From positions 1-64,000 of the forward strand of contig CM065320.1 of NCBI GenBank assembly GCA_033032175.1: 64,000 bases of DNA, read 5' to 3'. The first letter of the stretch is position 1. Each line of letters starts with the position of its first letter. Positions 36,240-48,010 of this stretch are shown piece by piece. The position numbers and the translations under genes were made by a program. The notes beneath the pieces are model-generated. The model ran no database searches and had not been told where the DNA came from. It worked only from the letters and a program-made list of their open reading frames with translations. This stretch comes from Saturnia japonica (lineage: Eukaryota; Arthropoda; Insecta; Lepidoptera; Saturniidae).

Positions 36240-38140
36240 AGCTCGAATTCTTATGGATAGGGGATTAGTCAGATCGCGACTTCTTTGCAATCGTGGCAAC
36301 AGCTCAAGCCGAGGTAGCGAGTGCCTTAAGCGCTCGCCGTAAGCCACGGTAAAGCTATAAAAGCCATCAGCGGCTCTAGTTTTACTGTTAATAAAAATTC
36401 TGATATACGCACAGATGTTGCTAATATACTCTTCTACATAAAGACATGTTATAAAAAATATTGCAAAATATTTAATCGCTAAACCGCAGTTAAGTGTAAC
36501 GTTAACAAAAATAAAAATAGGATTTATAAAGTAGCGAATAGGCGAGTAAGTAAGGGTAGTCGCGAAGGCGCTAGGCGGGCGGCCGCATATTTTACTCTCT
36601 CGAGTCTCGATCCGATCTTCATAAAGAAATTCTCCGTTTTGATATTATATTTATATTGTAAATGTTTCGTACCTGCATATTTGTAACAGTAAATATGAAA
36701 ATTTCCGGAATGCCTGCGACCTCGCTTCTACGATCTTTAGGGAGCAAAGATTATTCGGTATTAAGAAATTTTAAGATGCTCATCTCTGAGTTTTACTGTT
36801 TTATTTTTGTCGATATTTTTGTTAGTGGGACGGTGAATTAATAGAGCGTTTTAAATACTGTGTGAAATAAGATTTAATATAAAACTATATAATTAATATT
36901 TATTTTATCTTTTCAATTATTAAAGAAAAAACGAGTTATATTATGTCTATGTAGTCAGCGTTTATTTATGTTAATATCTTAATACTCTTATTTACCGTGT
37001 ATTTCCTGTATTATTTTCGTATATATTATGTATTGTTTATTGTCAAATTTCCAGGGCATCGGTTAGGTAATGTATTCGTCCGTTCCGATATCATTAATAA
37101 TACGATCCCTTTAGTTTAATATATAATGTTTCATATAATTTTCTCATATTAATTATAATATATTGTTTGGTTACTTTTGAAGACTGTCAACATGTCAATT
37201 TCTGTTACTTCTGATAGTTTTAGGGCATGAGCTATTAGAAGACACTTAAAGATAAATATGTTTTCTATCAAGGTTTTATTTAATCAAATAAAACCTATAG
37301 GTAGTTCGTTTAAGTAATGAATCCCGCATTCGAGTATTTAAAAATGATAGAGAAAACGATTGTCATTGTACGACAGACGACTCCTAAGTTGTAAAGATTG
37401 TTTTATTTTGAAAAATATTGAAAAAAAAAATATTTTATGATATTTCAATTAATACATTATAATTGGTAAAATAATACCACAGTCATAAAATTTGAAAGTT
37501 GCTTAAGACAACTTAAGAACCTAATTAAAAACTATTTTCATATGGTTGAAATCTCATCTGGCGAGATTCCTACTGTTGTGGTGGTTCCTGCTTCGAGCCT
37601 GCATAACACTATATCCAGGCGGACAAAATACTACGCCAATCACCCGGGTGCGGCCCTCATTGATCCGGTGTCTGGATGGTGTCAAATCTTGTTGTGAGTT
37701 GCCGTGGACCGAAAAACCAAGATCACGAGACTCTAGCTCGTGGTCCTGACTATGAATTACCTATTGTTGGAATCTTATCAAATTTGGATATTGTGAAGTG
37801 GATTGTTAAAATGGATAAGGACTCTACTTTTTATTTTAATTACAACTTTTATAACGGTAATGTAAATTAGATTTTATACTACGCAAATTTATTACATTCC
37901 TTTGATGTCCTGGAATTATATTTATATTATATTATCTTTTTCTTTCATTCCATATTCTCTTTTGGCTCTATAATTCTCTTATATCATAACTTAAAATAAC
38001 TATATATCATAACAAACGGTATAACATTATATGCACTGAAGAGTGAAGATATGCCTTATGAAGAAAGTAAAATATACTTAATAAACAAGGGAAGATATAA
38101 GACTATATAATTTAAGTAATTGTCATAGATTTATTTCTAT
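36240..38140. other. non-coding stretch; fragment of unknown origin at 37545-37765
   Basis: Most is AT-rich. At 37545-37765 a GC-richer patch (CACCCGGGTGCGGCCCTCAT, GTCTGGATGGTGTCAAATC) looks like a worn retrotransposon or gene fragment in several broken frames. The patch at 16380-16570 is similar in character. I could not assign either. Confidence 0.4.
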
Positions 38141-38149
38141 GATAATTGT

Positions 38150-38470
38150 AATAAAATAAATGACTTTATATAATATATTTGCCCGCGGCTCCGCATGCGT
38201 TTATTATATAGTAATTATTTACGCCTCGTCATTTTATTTTTCCTCGTATTTTATGATTTTTCGGGAAAATGTTGATAATTTTATAGCCTACCGATTTCGA
38301 CATCAAATTACATACTTTCTATTTACAAAATTTCATCAAAATCGCTCATACCGTTTTTTCCATTTAAATTCAAACATACAAGCGGACAGACAGATAAAAA
38401 CAAGTCAAATTAAAGTTCAGTGGCTTAATAAAATAGCTGCTATGTGGACGAAGTCGCGGGCACAGCTAGT
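38150..38470 (+). repeat. Helitron-like or non-LTR tail repeat
   Basis: It has TTTGCCCGCGGCTCCGCATG at the left and ACAAAATTTCATCAAAATCG and GCGGACAGACAGATAAAAAC in the middle. It ends GACGAAGTCGCGGGCACAGC followed by TAGT. A related but older stretch occurs at about 6650-7090. The 154-codon open frame across it is fortuitous. Confidence 0.5.
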
Positions 38471-38879
38471 AGGTATATATGTGTCAAATTATTTTCTATT
38501 GTCTATAAATAAAACTTTAGCATCCTTATTTTATTTTTTAAAGGTGAAAGTTTGTATGTTTGGCTGTGTGCTACTCAAGCATGCTGAATGGAATAGTAAG
38601 AAATTTAACACAAAGAAAGCTTAAGACCTGGAATAACACATATGATACTTTTTATCTCGTTAAATGAGATATTTGTGATTTCACTCTGGACCCAAATCTG
38701 AGGTTCTCGTAGATTAAGTAAGGCCGTACCTAGTGTGTATGGATTAATGATAATACCAGTCGTTAAATTCGAAAACTTATCAATTACTTATAAATTGAAT
38801 GCTTCATTTGTCAATATCTATTTAACCCCTTAAAATAAATACTTGAGAAAAATGAGAAAGTACTATACATATTATATAG

Positions 38880-39200
38880 TTTTTTTTTTTTTATTATTGT
38901 TTATAGGTTTAGCGTTGTGGCCACAATTTCACCTGATCTTAAGTGACGATGATAGCACGCTAAGAATAATGGAAGACAGGCTCTCATGTGCTTCTGCCGG
39001 ACCACAAATTACTGGTGCTTAGCGATAGATTTTTTACTTGAGGGTGGTAGCTAGTCAGGTGGACATTAGAAAAAGCCCTACCACCATGCTATGTTTTCAT
39101 CACGAAGTTTTCCTTTACCAAAAGCTTGGGTCCATTGCAGAGATTCGAACTCGTGTAGTTCGATGCGGAGTCCGTACACGCTATCACTGAGCCATTAGAA
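38880..39200 (-). mobile_element. tRNA-headed SINE, family 1
   Basis: This is a minus-strand copy. The head AATGGCTCAGTGATAGCG and the box GAGTTCGAATC lie at its right end. The body and the T-run at 38880-38893 (an A tail on the minus strand) match the copies at 50020 and 62280. Confidence 0.78.
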
Positions 39201-39245
39201 ATAACGATGTAGACTGTATTACATTAATATAGGTTATGAATATAA

Positions 39246-39752
39246 TCTATACAATTAATAAAATTGAAGTGTCTGTTTGTAATGTCAAAATAACAGTTTT
39301 TACTTAATGCTTAAGAAAGTAGTAAAAGCCCATTTTTAAATTTTTTCTCTGTCTGTCTGTCTCTTTGTTCCGGGTAATCTCCGAAACGGATGGACCGATT
39401 TTGACGGGACTTTCACTGATAGATAGCTGATGATATAGGAAGTAACTTAGGCTACTTTTATTTTAGAAAAATAATTAGGGTTCCGCAAAAATAAAAATAA
39501 ACTGGTCATGGTGAATCAATTCGGGCGCTTAAATGGCTTATGCTGAGTAAACCATAAGATATATAGCAAATTAATATACTACATAATTATAGGCATTAAA
39601 AAGAACTACAAAAAAGTCCGGGAGAGAATACATCTATCTTCTAAGAAACACCCACAATAAGCATATTTGTCTTTAAAATAGCCGGGAGCGGGGGAGCAAG
39701 ATTCGCGAGGGCATTCTTAAGTCCACGTGAGTGAAGCCACGGGCACAGCTAG
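39246..39752 (+). mobile_element. non-autonomous Helitron-like element, family B (507 bp)
   Basis: It starts A|TCTATACAATTAATAAAATT and ends GGGCACAGCTAG|T, with a CGTG..CACG stem before the terminus. The body has TTGAAGTGTCTGTTTGTAAT, the CTGTCTGTCTGTCTC tract, GGACCGATTTTGACGGGAC and AAATGGCTTATGCTGAGTAA. An inverted full copy lies at 43081-43596. Confidence 0.78.
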
Positions 39753-40629
39753 TATAATTATACAATTAGTTGCATAGATATAGTTATCACATACATAGTT
39801 ATATACATTTATCTCTGCATCACATAATGGTTGACTGGCAGAGAATGCCTTAGGCATTAAGTCCGCCATTGCGTATTTAACGCATAGTGTGTAAATAAAT
39901 AAATATATATATGTGGGATGTGTGTCAAAAGTGCTCAGAATAAAGATCCTGTAATTCTTTAAATCTTCTTTTATTTAATATTTATAAATTATAATCGAAA
40001 TCGTAAAAACACATATTCATTGTTCAACCAACTTGACAGATCTGTCCTGTTGCCAGGAAAAAATTAAAAATACCTATCTTACTCAAATGTTGCTGTGTTA
40101 GAATGTTCTATTCTCCCACATATATACTACGTCTACGGTTAGTTGTCAATAAAGTGTTTTGACATTAAAATTTAATGAAAGTCAGAAAATGCAGTTAATC
40201 GATTTGGCATTTAGCTATGATATAATTCTATAAAGACAATCAAAAAAACAACGACCGACATACGAAACGAAAACGTCAAACACCACAGGAATTAGATACG
40301 TATAGTCAGAAGGATACACACACCACTTACGTAAATTAATTATCGCATTGGTTACAAATACAACAATACGATTGGAAGTTTATAACTCTGGCATCCGACG
40401 AGGTAAACAAACGTACGTGTGACGTCATGCGCACTCGAGACACGGCATACGACACTGGACATTTACAATAACTACTATTAAATTAAAACACTACAGGTAT
40501 GATAAGTTCATAAAACTACTAACTTATCCATTAGCGATTGTGTATGCGTAACAAATGTTTATGATATCAATAAAACCTAGAATTATGTTTTAGATAAAAC
40601 CTAGTACATATTTTGCGTCATACTTCAAG

Positions 40630-40715
40630 CATGCAAGCATGGCTGTAGGGCAATTTCTAATGCTCGCCTAGTTAGCTACCACCCTCAAGTTGTACATCTG
40701 TCGCCAATTATAATT
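40630..40715 (+). repeat. fragment of SINE family 1
   Basis: The sequence CTAGTTAGCTACCACCCTCA and the following TCTGTCGCC match the middle of the family 1 body at about 62420-62460. Head and tail are absent. It lies just before the Helitron-like repeat at 40765. Confidence 0.55.
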
Positions 40716-40764
40716 AAAGGCTGGGTTTTTTTAATTGTTTTTAAATATTTTTATATCGATTTTA

Positions 40765-41455
40765 ATGTTATTTTGAATTGCAAGTACGAATATTTACTCT
40801 ATCTATATTTCTACGATATATGTCGTTGTTTGGTCTTTTTGCGCAATTAAGATTTTTATTAAATTACACTAAACATACATACTATAAAGCGTTATTATTC
40901 ACTGGAACGTGACGGTTTATAAAAATAAAGTTATTAAATAAACTTAGCTTTTATTAAAGGATTGCAAAACCGAACCTTTTTGTTTGCCTTTATGTATGTA
41001 TATATATATATATACATATACTACACGCCTGCATTCCCCGAATGGTTAGGCAGAGGTTTACTAATATGCACCCACAGTTCGCCGGGTTTATTTTTAGGTC
41101 CCATGTAATAGGGGGCGAGCCTATTGCCATTAAACGGGCAAAAAGCCAAACTCCGCGCTTCCACTGAGAAATTCTTAGAAAAACCCAATAACACTTTGCT
41201 CGACCTGGGAATCGAACCCAGGACCTCGACATAGCAGTCAGTCTTTATCTCTTTTAGATAATATCAGTATGATTGTTAAACTGTGATATCGGTTAACATT
41301 TAAAATGATTTTAGTTGGGTATTATTATCAAAGCTTATACGTGTCAAATACCGAAGGTGAGATTGAGGTGAAGTGAGTTTTTTTATTTAGTTACTGTTTT
41401 CCATTCACGAAATATTATAACCACGTCGACGAAGTTGCGCGCACGGCTTGTAAAT
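40765..41455 (+). mobile_element. Helitron-like family C, 5'-truncated copy
   Basis: It shares TCTACGATATATGTCGTTGT, CTATAAAGCGTTATTATTC, the embedded SINE family 2 and AGGTGAGATTGAGGTGAAGT with 2990-4910. The 3' end is decayed (GCGCGCACGGCTTG). It provides the uninterrupted reference showing the insertion at 3242-4482. Confidence 0.65.
41020..41260 (-). mobile_element. tRNA-headed SINE, family 2, inside a larger repeat
   Basis: This is a minus-strand copy. GGGGCGAGCCTATTGCCAT matches the family body, and GGGAATCGAACCCAGGACC is the reversed B-box region. It sits within the repeat at 40765-41455 and has a counterpart at the same relative place in the copy near 4500. The SINE therefore joined that element before it spread. 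Confidence 0.68.
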
Positions 41456-41459
41456 ATAT

Positions 41460-43075
41460 AGCGTAAGGAACTTCGTTACTACCAGGTGTCCCATGACCCA
41501 CGACACATCTCGAGCATTAAAAAAAAAAACAAGTGCTTATTTAAAAATCGAGCGTCTCAAAATTATTATGTAATTTCATATGACGCTACTCTCATATAAA
41601 CATTTATGTATTTTTACACACATTTAGATTTTAGACTCCATTTTCAAGAAATATCAAGAAAGATATGCGTTAAAAAATAAACCCAGTGTCCAAATTTCAT
41701 AACTATAACCAGATTACTTTCGATTCAGCTATAATCTCCGACCAGTAAGGACTTATTCTTTTAAGGTAATATATTTCTTAACACTAAATATTTCTTAATT
41801 TATTAATTTTAGGTCGATACATAATTACTGTACACTCTTTTTGTAATACAGAATGTGCTGCGATTTTGAAGGCCGTTACAACTTGCAAGTAGGCAATAAA
41901 GTAAGATAATATGCAAAATTAAAGATATGTTGCACATTAATAATGTATACTATACAAAACTATTGAGCGATTTCTGAAATTGAATTCATTTCAGATTTCA
42001 AGATGCTGCCTCACTTAAGGGTAGTTGTACGATATTCTTCTGACAAGTAGATACTACAACTCCATATAGTAAAGAAAGAATATTTATTAGATATTGAAAA
42101 CACTGACAAAATACACACAAGAGTACAACAGATTAGATTATTACTATTATTTTATAACATTGCAACATTGCTAAATAAATATCGCATTCAACACCGAAAA
42201 GATCCCAGTTAACCCAATTATCACATTATTATTATGTGATAAAAAAACAAGAATTAAAGTTCATGACCTTGGCTTCTGTAAAAAAAATATTACCTTACAA
42301 ATTAAGAATCGTCATAATGTATTATCATCTTGTAAGTCTTCTGAAAATAGAAGTTTAAAAACTTAATTGTCTGACCGTTTAATTAAGTCTAACCAACGTT
42401 TAAAACTTGACAGTAACAATTCATAAGTGCGTCATTCACAAGTTACCGCTCCTTCAAGGAAATATTTGAAAAATTATTTTCTTGGCAGCCATCTGTTCTT
42501 AGTTAAATATACTTTATACGTTACCGGGTGTATTGTCATATTCTAAGAAACCTTTTAACAATTTGTCTGCAAAATTTATTAATTTTATGTAAGACGTAAC
42601 AACAATGTTGCCCATTTGAACCACTAAAACTATTTATAAAATTAAGGTCTTTAATTGTATATCATATTGTATTTCATACGTGACATTTTACATATAGTTT
42701 AATATTTAATGACAGATTAACGATCTAGGATGGTTACTTAAATACCTTGTTACAAAGAATTAAGGTATATCTTACAAATGTATATGTATATGTATGTATG
42801 TATATTGTATGTTTTTTTTTATAATGCTTGTACTGAGCGTGTAAATGTACTTCAAAATGACCTAAATCTAACCTGATGTTAAATGACGACATGGTGGAAG
42901 TGATATATAAAACACAATGGGAATAAATAGAGAGTGATAGTGAATGCAATGACGTTAAAGACTTGAATATACCAATAGGTAGTGTCACCATACGTCTCGA
43001 ATCCTTTTCATCAAAATCCAAAATTTCCATCCTTAATAAAGTAAAATCTACGTCAAAATATGACTGGACTTATTG
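41460..43075. other. AT-rich non-coding stretch
   Basis: There is a TATG/TG microsatellite near 42777-42810 but no repeats matching elsewhere and no convincing frame. It lies between a Helitron-like C copy and a Helitron-like B copy. Confidence 0.5.
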
Positions 43076-43080
43076 AAGTA

Positions 43081-43596
43081 CCAGCTGTGCCAGTGGCATC
43101 GCTCACGTGGACTACAGAATGCCCGCGCGAATTTCACTCCCCCGCTCCCGGCTATTTTAAAGACAAAAGTGCTTATTGTGGGTGTTCCATAAAAGATACA
43201 CGTATAGTCTTCCGAACATTTTTGTAGTTCTTTTTAATGTCTACAATTTCGTAGTACATTCATTTGCTAAATCTCTTGTAGTTTACTCAGCGTAAGCCAT
43301 TTTTAAGCGCCCGAATTGATTCACCATGACCAGTTTTTTAATTTGTGCGGAACCCTAATTCTTTTTCTAAAATAAAAGTAGCCTAAGTTACTCCCTATAA
43401 CATCAGCTATTTATCAGTGAAAGTCTTGTCAAAATCGGTTTGGTTTTACCTGGAACAAACACAGACAGACAGACAAAAATTTTAAAATTGTTGTTTTTGT
43501 TTGTTTAAGTATCGTATATACTTTCAAATGCATTTACTAAAAAACTGTTGTTATGGCATTACAAACAGACACTTCAATTTTATTTAATTGTATGGA
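43081..43596 (-). mobile_element. non-autonomous Helitron-like element, family B (516 bp)
   Basis: This is a minus-strand copy of 39246-39752. It starts A|TCCATACAATT at 43596 and ends CACAGCTGG|T at 43081. The variant CTGG end still fits CTRR. It lies just upstream of the scalloped exon at 44335. Confidence 0.78.
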
Positions 43597-43739
43597 TCAG
43601 TTGATATATCAATAAATCAAATATTTTCATGATTAATTTTGTGTATTAATAAGAGATGGAGCTGTCACGATTTTTTTACTGGGTATCGTTTGATTTTTTA
43701 CATCGTGTTTATGGATTTGTTTTTTTAATGAATTGTGGT

Positions 43740-44065
43740 TTTTTTTCTAATGCGGCGGGTCAGACTGGTTGTTAGCGTAGCGACGCTCTGGTCTCAACGT
43801 TGGCGGTGTTGAGCCGAGTTCTTTGTTTTAAAATAGACAAACTGGATCATTCAAACTTTCTTGTTAAAACATGGATTGATTAAAAGCATTTGATAGGGAT
43901 CGCGAACACCATACACATAGTAATAAAATAAACATCGTCATAGTGACTTTCTTTTGGTTTGTCATGTTTCGGTACCACCAGGTGTTTTTTTTAAATATTC
44001 ACTAAGATGTTTCATATCTGCTGGGCGTCCCGTGACGAGCAACATTTTTTATTATTTATTTTTAT
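43740..44065 (+). repeat. repeat F, uninterrupted copy
   Basis: GGTCTCAACGTTGGCGGTGT, GAGCCGAGTTC, AAACATGGATTGATTAAAAG, ATAGGGATCG and GCTGGGCGTCCCGTGACGAG match the copy at 23570. It shows where the insertion in that copy occurred. Confidence 0.6.
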
Positions 44066-44334
44066 GTTAAAATAAACTACAAGCTTTTTAATTGTATACT
44101 AATTTTACAATATGATAAAGCGTCCCGTAAAGGCTTCCAACAATTATGGAAACCCTACGAATGAGTACTGTTCGACGAATGTTCGTATAGTAAGGCGAGT
44201 GAGCCGAGCATTAGAAAATGCTCTCCCACAAAACTGACCTGCTTGACGATTCACCTTGGATGTGACGTTTGAGTTAGCCATCAATGGAAATTATCATTTC
44301 AAATGAAATTAATAATGTTTTTATTTGTTGACAG

Positions 44335-44465
44335 CGAGCGGCGCGCTCGCAGCCGGCACCATTGCGTCTCCGTGGAGCACGGCGGCAGGCGCGCCCGACA
44401 CCAATGGATCGGGCGGCGCCGATGCCAAGCACCTCGATGTTGGCGATGCCAGTGACGATGAAAAG
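44335..44465 (+). CDS. sd: scalloped (TEAD) exon: acidic N-terminal segment
   Basis: This exon encodes the region just before the TEA domain of Scalloped, the insect TEAD transcription factor that binds DNA for Yorkie and Vestigial in the nucleus. Two bases complete a codon begun upstream, followed by 43 codons. The product contains GTIASPW, DTNGS and a terminal LDVGDASDDEK. From memory, fly Sd has the matching GTIPSPW, ADTNGS and LDVGDMSDDEK just ahead of its TEA domain. The acceptor is strong (a T-rich tract, then ACAG) and the donor is GTAATT. It ends at a codon boundary and joins in frame to the exon at 46477. The exon is much more GC-rich than its surroundings. No initiator Met is present, so the start codon is in an upstream exon I could not find. 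Confidence 0.93.
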
Positions 44466-46476
44466 GTAATTATTTGTGCCGTCCGTACACCCAGTTCTCG
44501 TGTGAATCGAAATATTAACCATTATAATGCATTGGCAAATACTCATGGTTAACAATAGCAATCAATAGTTTTGTTTTATGATCGTTAAAACCTTAGAATG
44601 TAAAATAAAAAGCGTCTCGTTTCGTGCCAGCCTAATTAGATCGAACTTTACGGGTATAGAATTATTTAGATCGCAACCTATTTGCAGATACTAAGAACAA
44701 GAGCCATCTTATACGAGCAGTGTATTTTCAGACTCCCTAAACAGGCTTTTATTTTATTTAGGCATCATAAATCACAATGACTTCCATCGAGTATCGGTAG
44801 ACAGTCGTGTCTCATCAGTCAATATGATTCTAATGTGCACAGATTTTTTATGCCAAGCCCATAAGAAAATAGGAGCTCAGCCCAAATGATACATTTTAGG
44901 TCGTTTTTTTTATACAGCGCCTATTTCGATCATTGGACATAAATTACTTTTGAAATCGGCAATAACATGATCAATCTCTTGTTGGTCATAAACTTGATAT
45001 ATATTCTGCGCGCGCGCATAAAGAGGTAAAATAAATAATGAAATCATCTATAATCTAAATAAGTTTATGTTTAGTAAATTCGTTGTAAAAGTGAAAAAAA
45101 ACTACCTGTCAAAAGGATGAAAGCTCCATCACGGCTTTATATTTGATGTTTTAACGCATGTTGTACACAAACAGAAGACTGACCGATACAGCAATAAATT
45201 AAGTAAAAACACCTACATTACTGCTAATATATGTAGGAAAATATAAGTAAATATTGAAACTCTCGTTTAACAAAACCAGAAACGCTTCAAGTGGCTTCGT
45301 GGAACCATGATTCACAATGTTTTCGCCCGTCAGTTGGACCAAGCCGAGGGCACCAGTTATTTTTGTTTTCTTTTGAGAATAGAATCTAGTCTATTAATTA
45401 CAGTGACGCACTCCTCGACTTGTATCTATCTGAAACTGTAAGCAAGCATCGTACGAACCTACATCTGTTTAATATTTGCAAAGCTGTCTTGACTTTTGGA
45501 TCATATTTTGCACGAGTGCCTGTTTTAAATAATTATAGAATCCGAACTTCAGTGACGGGTCTCTGGATTTTAAGCGTAAAACTAATTTTAAAATATATTA
45601 TATACCAGTTTGATACAACTTGTTGAATAAATACAATGCGTCGATAGTAAATTAAGTCAAAAAGCAAATTGTTAAACAAAACAAATGTAAAACGTTATAA
45701 AGGTATTATTAAAAAAATATCTACTTATATTAATTACATTAATAAATGCATTAATTTAAAATAAACTGAGTAAATACAACACAAAATTACACTTTTGCTA
45801 ATTTCGATATTATTCTTATAACCTAGATGAATCTGCTATAATATCCAGAGTATGGATGTAGATTGTAGATATACACCTAAAGCATTTCTCAATCTACGTA
45901 TATTTTGAAGAAACGAGGAATAATTATGTAGAAAGTAACGGAAAAAAGGATAACAAAAACAAACGGTAAAGTTAGAGACTCATAAGACATTCTTGAAACA
46001 TATTTTTTACCTTACGTGACCCATGCTTTTCTTTTAATAGTGAAGTAACCTAAAACGATTGCGTAGCAATGTTAAATACTAATAGTTCAAATAAGTTATA
46101 AAATAAATGTAATAACTTCAATGATTTCGAGGAGTTCCCTTGTGTGTCTTTGAAGTCGAAGGTTCAATGCCAACCATCCACCCTTGATGTCTCCTTTACA
46201 ACAAACAAGAATCGTCTAAATTGGTACGTAAACAAATAAGTTATGGCTGAACATTCGTAAAAAAAATATACATTCGAATTGAGAACCTCCCCTTTTTTGA
46301 AGTCTGTTAAAAACGATACGTGTGATTAAATATTAGCATACACTATCTATTTTTGCAAACGCAATAAATAGTAAATATCACGTTTCGGCGGCCGACGCGA
46401 CGGCGGTCACGGCCTAACGATGTTTGTTGAATGAATAACGAATGCGATATGTTTTATGACGAAGACACGTTCCCAG
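44466..46476 (+). other. sd: scalloped intron of 2.0 kb
   Basis: This is intron sequence between the acidic exon and the first TEA exon. It is mostly AT-rich and unique-looking. The 3' part holds a lepidopteran dispersed repeat (about 46100-46310). Near 45330-45355 there is a short piece resembling the Helitron 3' end (CCGAGGGCACCAG). I see no coding exon inside. Confidence 0.7.
46105..46310 (-). repeat. dispersed repeat E in the scalloped intron
   Basis: CTTCAATGATTTCGAGGAGT, TTTGAAGTCGAAGGTTCAAT, CGTAAACAAATAAGTTATGG and ATTCGAATTGAGAACCTCC match the family. It ends about 170 bp before the first TEA exon. Confidence 0.6.
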
Positions 46477-46606
46477 GATATGTCGGCGGCAGATGCAGAG
46501 GGAGTTTGGAGCCCCGACATCGAGCAGAGCTTCCAGGAGGCGCTGGCCATATACCCGCCGTGCGGGAGACGCAAAATCATACTTTCGGACGAGGGCAAGA
46601 TGTACG
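46477..46606 (+). CDS. sd: scalloped exon: first half of the TEA DNA-binding domain
   Basis: This exon encodes the start of the TEA/ATTS domain, which recognises MCAT-type sites (CATTCC). It begins with [19 protein letters not shown] and runs through [19 protein letters not shown], a near-exact match to animal TEAD proteins as I know them. It has 43 codons plus one base. It follows CCCAG and is followed by GTGAGT. The Gly codon at the junction is completed by the exon at 60751. The previous intron is 2,011 bp. The next is 14,144 bp and splits the DNA-binding domain. An ATG is the second codon, but the upstream exon is in frame, so I treat this as an internal exon. Confidence 0.97.
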
Positions 46607-46889
46607 GTGAGTCCGGACATGATAGAACGTTTATAAATAACATTCGTATTGTACGGTTCGTCGCCAACTCAGTTACTAACTCATTTTAAGACGTTTCCAT
46701 TCTTAGTTTATTATGAAAGTGTACCCACGTCTCAAAACGAAACTCTTTGACCAATCTTTGTAGGCAATGAATTTACATACGCTAACTATGGGCCTCATAA
46801 GAAACCTCAAATTCCCTCAAACAGCAATGACCAAGCTTCCAAAAATCAAACTCTCTGACACAGCCCTAAGAATACTTAGTCTTAAGTAA

Positions 46890-47078
46890 TAGTGGGCGGG
46901 TTACGTAGCTCGTAGAACGGAGGGCCGATGAGGCCAAAGAGTTCTCGGGTGGCGACCGCGTACCGTAGATCCGCTACAAGGTGGACCGATGACCTGGTGA
47001 AGGTTGCGGAACGCTATTGGATACGAGTAGTGCAGGACCGGTCGTTGTGGTCGATCTTTTGGGAGCTCTATGTCCAGT
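46890..47078 (+). pseudogene. non-LTR (RTE-like) retrotransposon C-terminal fragment
   Basis: A short frame reads ATRWTDDLVKVAERYWI, then QDRSLW and ELYVQ, followed by stops. The pattern TRWTDDL..VA..W....QDRS.W is the usual C-terminus of RTE/jockey-type reverse transcriptase ORFs in insects. The copy is short and has lost everything 5' of this part. Confidence 0.7.
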
Positions 47079-47764
47079 AGTAGACGATTTTCGGCTAAAA
47101 TGTCCAAAATATCAACCTTGCAAATACTTACTTCACGCAAACGATATTTTTGTAGCACATTATGAACCCAACTTTTAAAAATTCTAATTTCCGTTGTAGA
47201 TATAAACATTTTTATTATAAAACTTTAGATCAAAGACATGAAGCTTGTATGTGTAATCGATAATCAAACAGTCATTCTCGGTTGTACCGCTTATTATCAT
47301 TTCTATGATGTAATTTTTCTCACATAAATCTTGACCTGCCTCAATAAGTAGGTATTATTGGGTGCATTCGTTGAAAGTGAAATTTCAATACTAGTTTAAA
47401 ATTATTGGTGGCTAACCTGGATCCTTTAATTTGTATGTAACGGTTTCTGTATGCGTTATTAGTACGGCAAAATAACTGTATTACTTGCGAGTTGCGAGCA
47501 ATGTATTAGATAACTTTGAGCATCTTTAGACATTAAGTTATAGTGACCGACTAGACGTAAATGCAACGTTGTTATTAAAAAAAGGTTTATTAAACAAAAG
47601 GAATTGCGACTATTCGAAAGGCTTATGTTTCAAAAGCAATTTGTAGACACACCAATGCTTATTCAATGACTTCTTTTGTACACTAAAACCACATACAGTG
47701 CGGAAAAAAGTTGGTACTAAATTTCTTTTTTTCAATTGTTTATTTGATAGAGTGAATCTCAACT

Positions 47765-48010
47765 GCCAACTGCCTCATTGGGCTAGTGGTCCTAAGTGGG
47801 ACTGCTACGCTCGAGGTCCTGGTTTCGATTCACAGGTCGAGCAAAGTGTAACTCGGTTTTCTATGAAATTATTAGTAGCAGCTCAGAATTTGGCTTTGTG
47901 CCTGATTTATGATAATAGGCTCACCCCCTATTACATTGGACCTAAAACCATATCCAGCGAACTATGGGTGTACATTAGTACACCCATGCCTAACCCTTCG
48001 GGGATATAGC
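47765..48010 (+). mobile_element. tRNA-headed SINE, family 2
   Basis: The 5' head has an A-box-like TGGGCTAGTGGTC and a B-box-like GGTTTCGATTC about 50 bp apart, as in a tRNA. The body includes the GTTACACTTTGCTCGACC region on the opposite strand, GGCTCACCCCCTATTACA and CATGCCTAACCC. Inverted related copies lie at 4500-4740 and 41020-41260. Confidence 0.72.

Noticed and set aside
38160..38624. 154-codon plus-strand frame
   Set aside because: It runs through a dispersed repeat with a Helitron-like tail. The product is low-complexity, rich in Phe and Tyr, and has no family features.
39110..39200. tRNA-like A and B boxes taken as tRNA genes (also near 50280, 62290, 47770 and 8740)
   Set aside because: No complete cloverleaf or acceptor stem is present, and most of them repeat with SINE bodies attached.
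44325..44334. TTG at 44325 as a start for the scalloped exon
   Set aside because: It lies in the intron's polypyrimidine/acceptor region. The exon begins after ACAG at 44335 and needs an upstream coding exon.
44274..44561. 95-codon minus-strand frame over the acidic exon
   Set aside because: It is an antisense shadow of scalloped with no recognisable domain.
46407..46667. Minus-strand frames over the first TEA exon
   Set aside because: They are antisense shadows of the scalloped exon.
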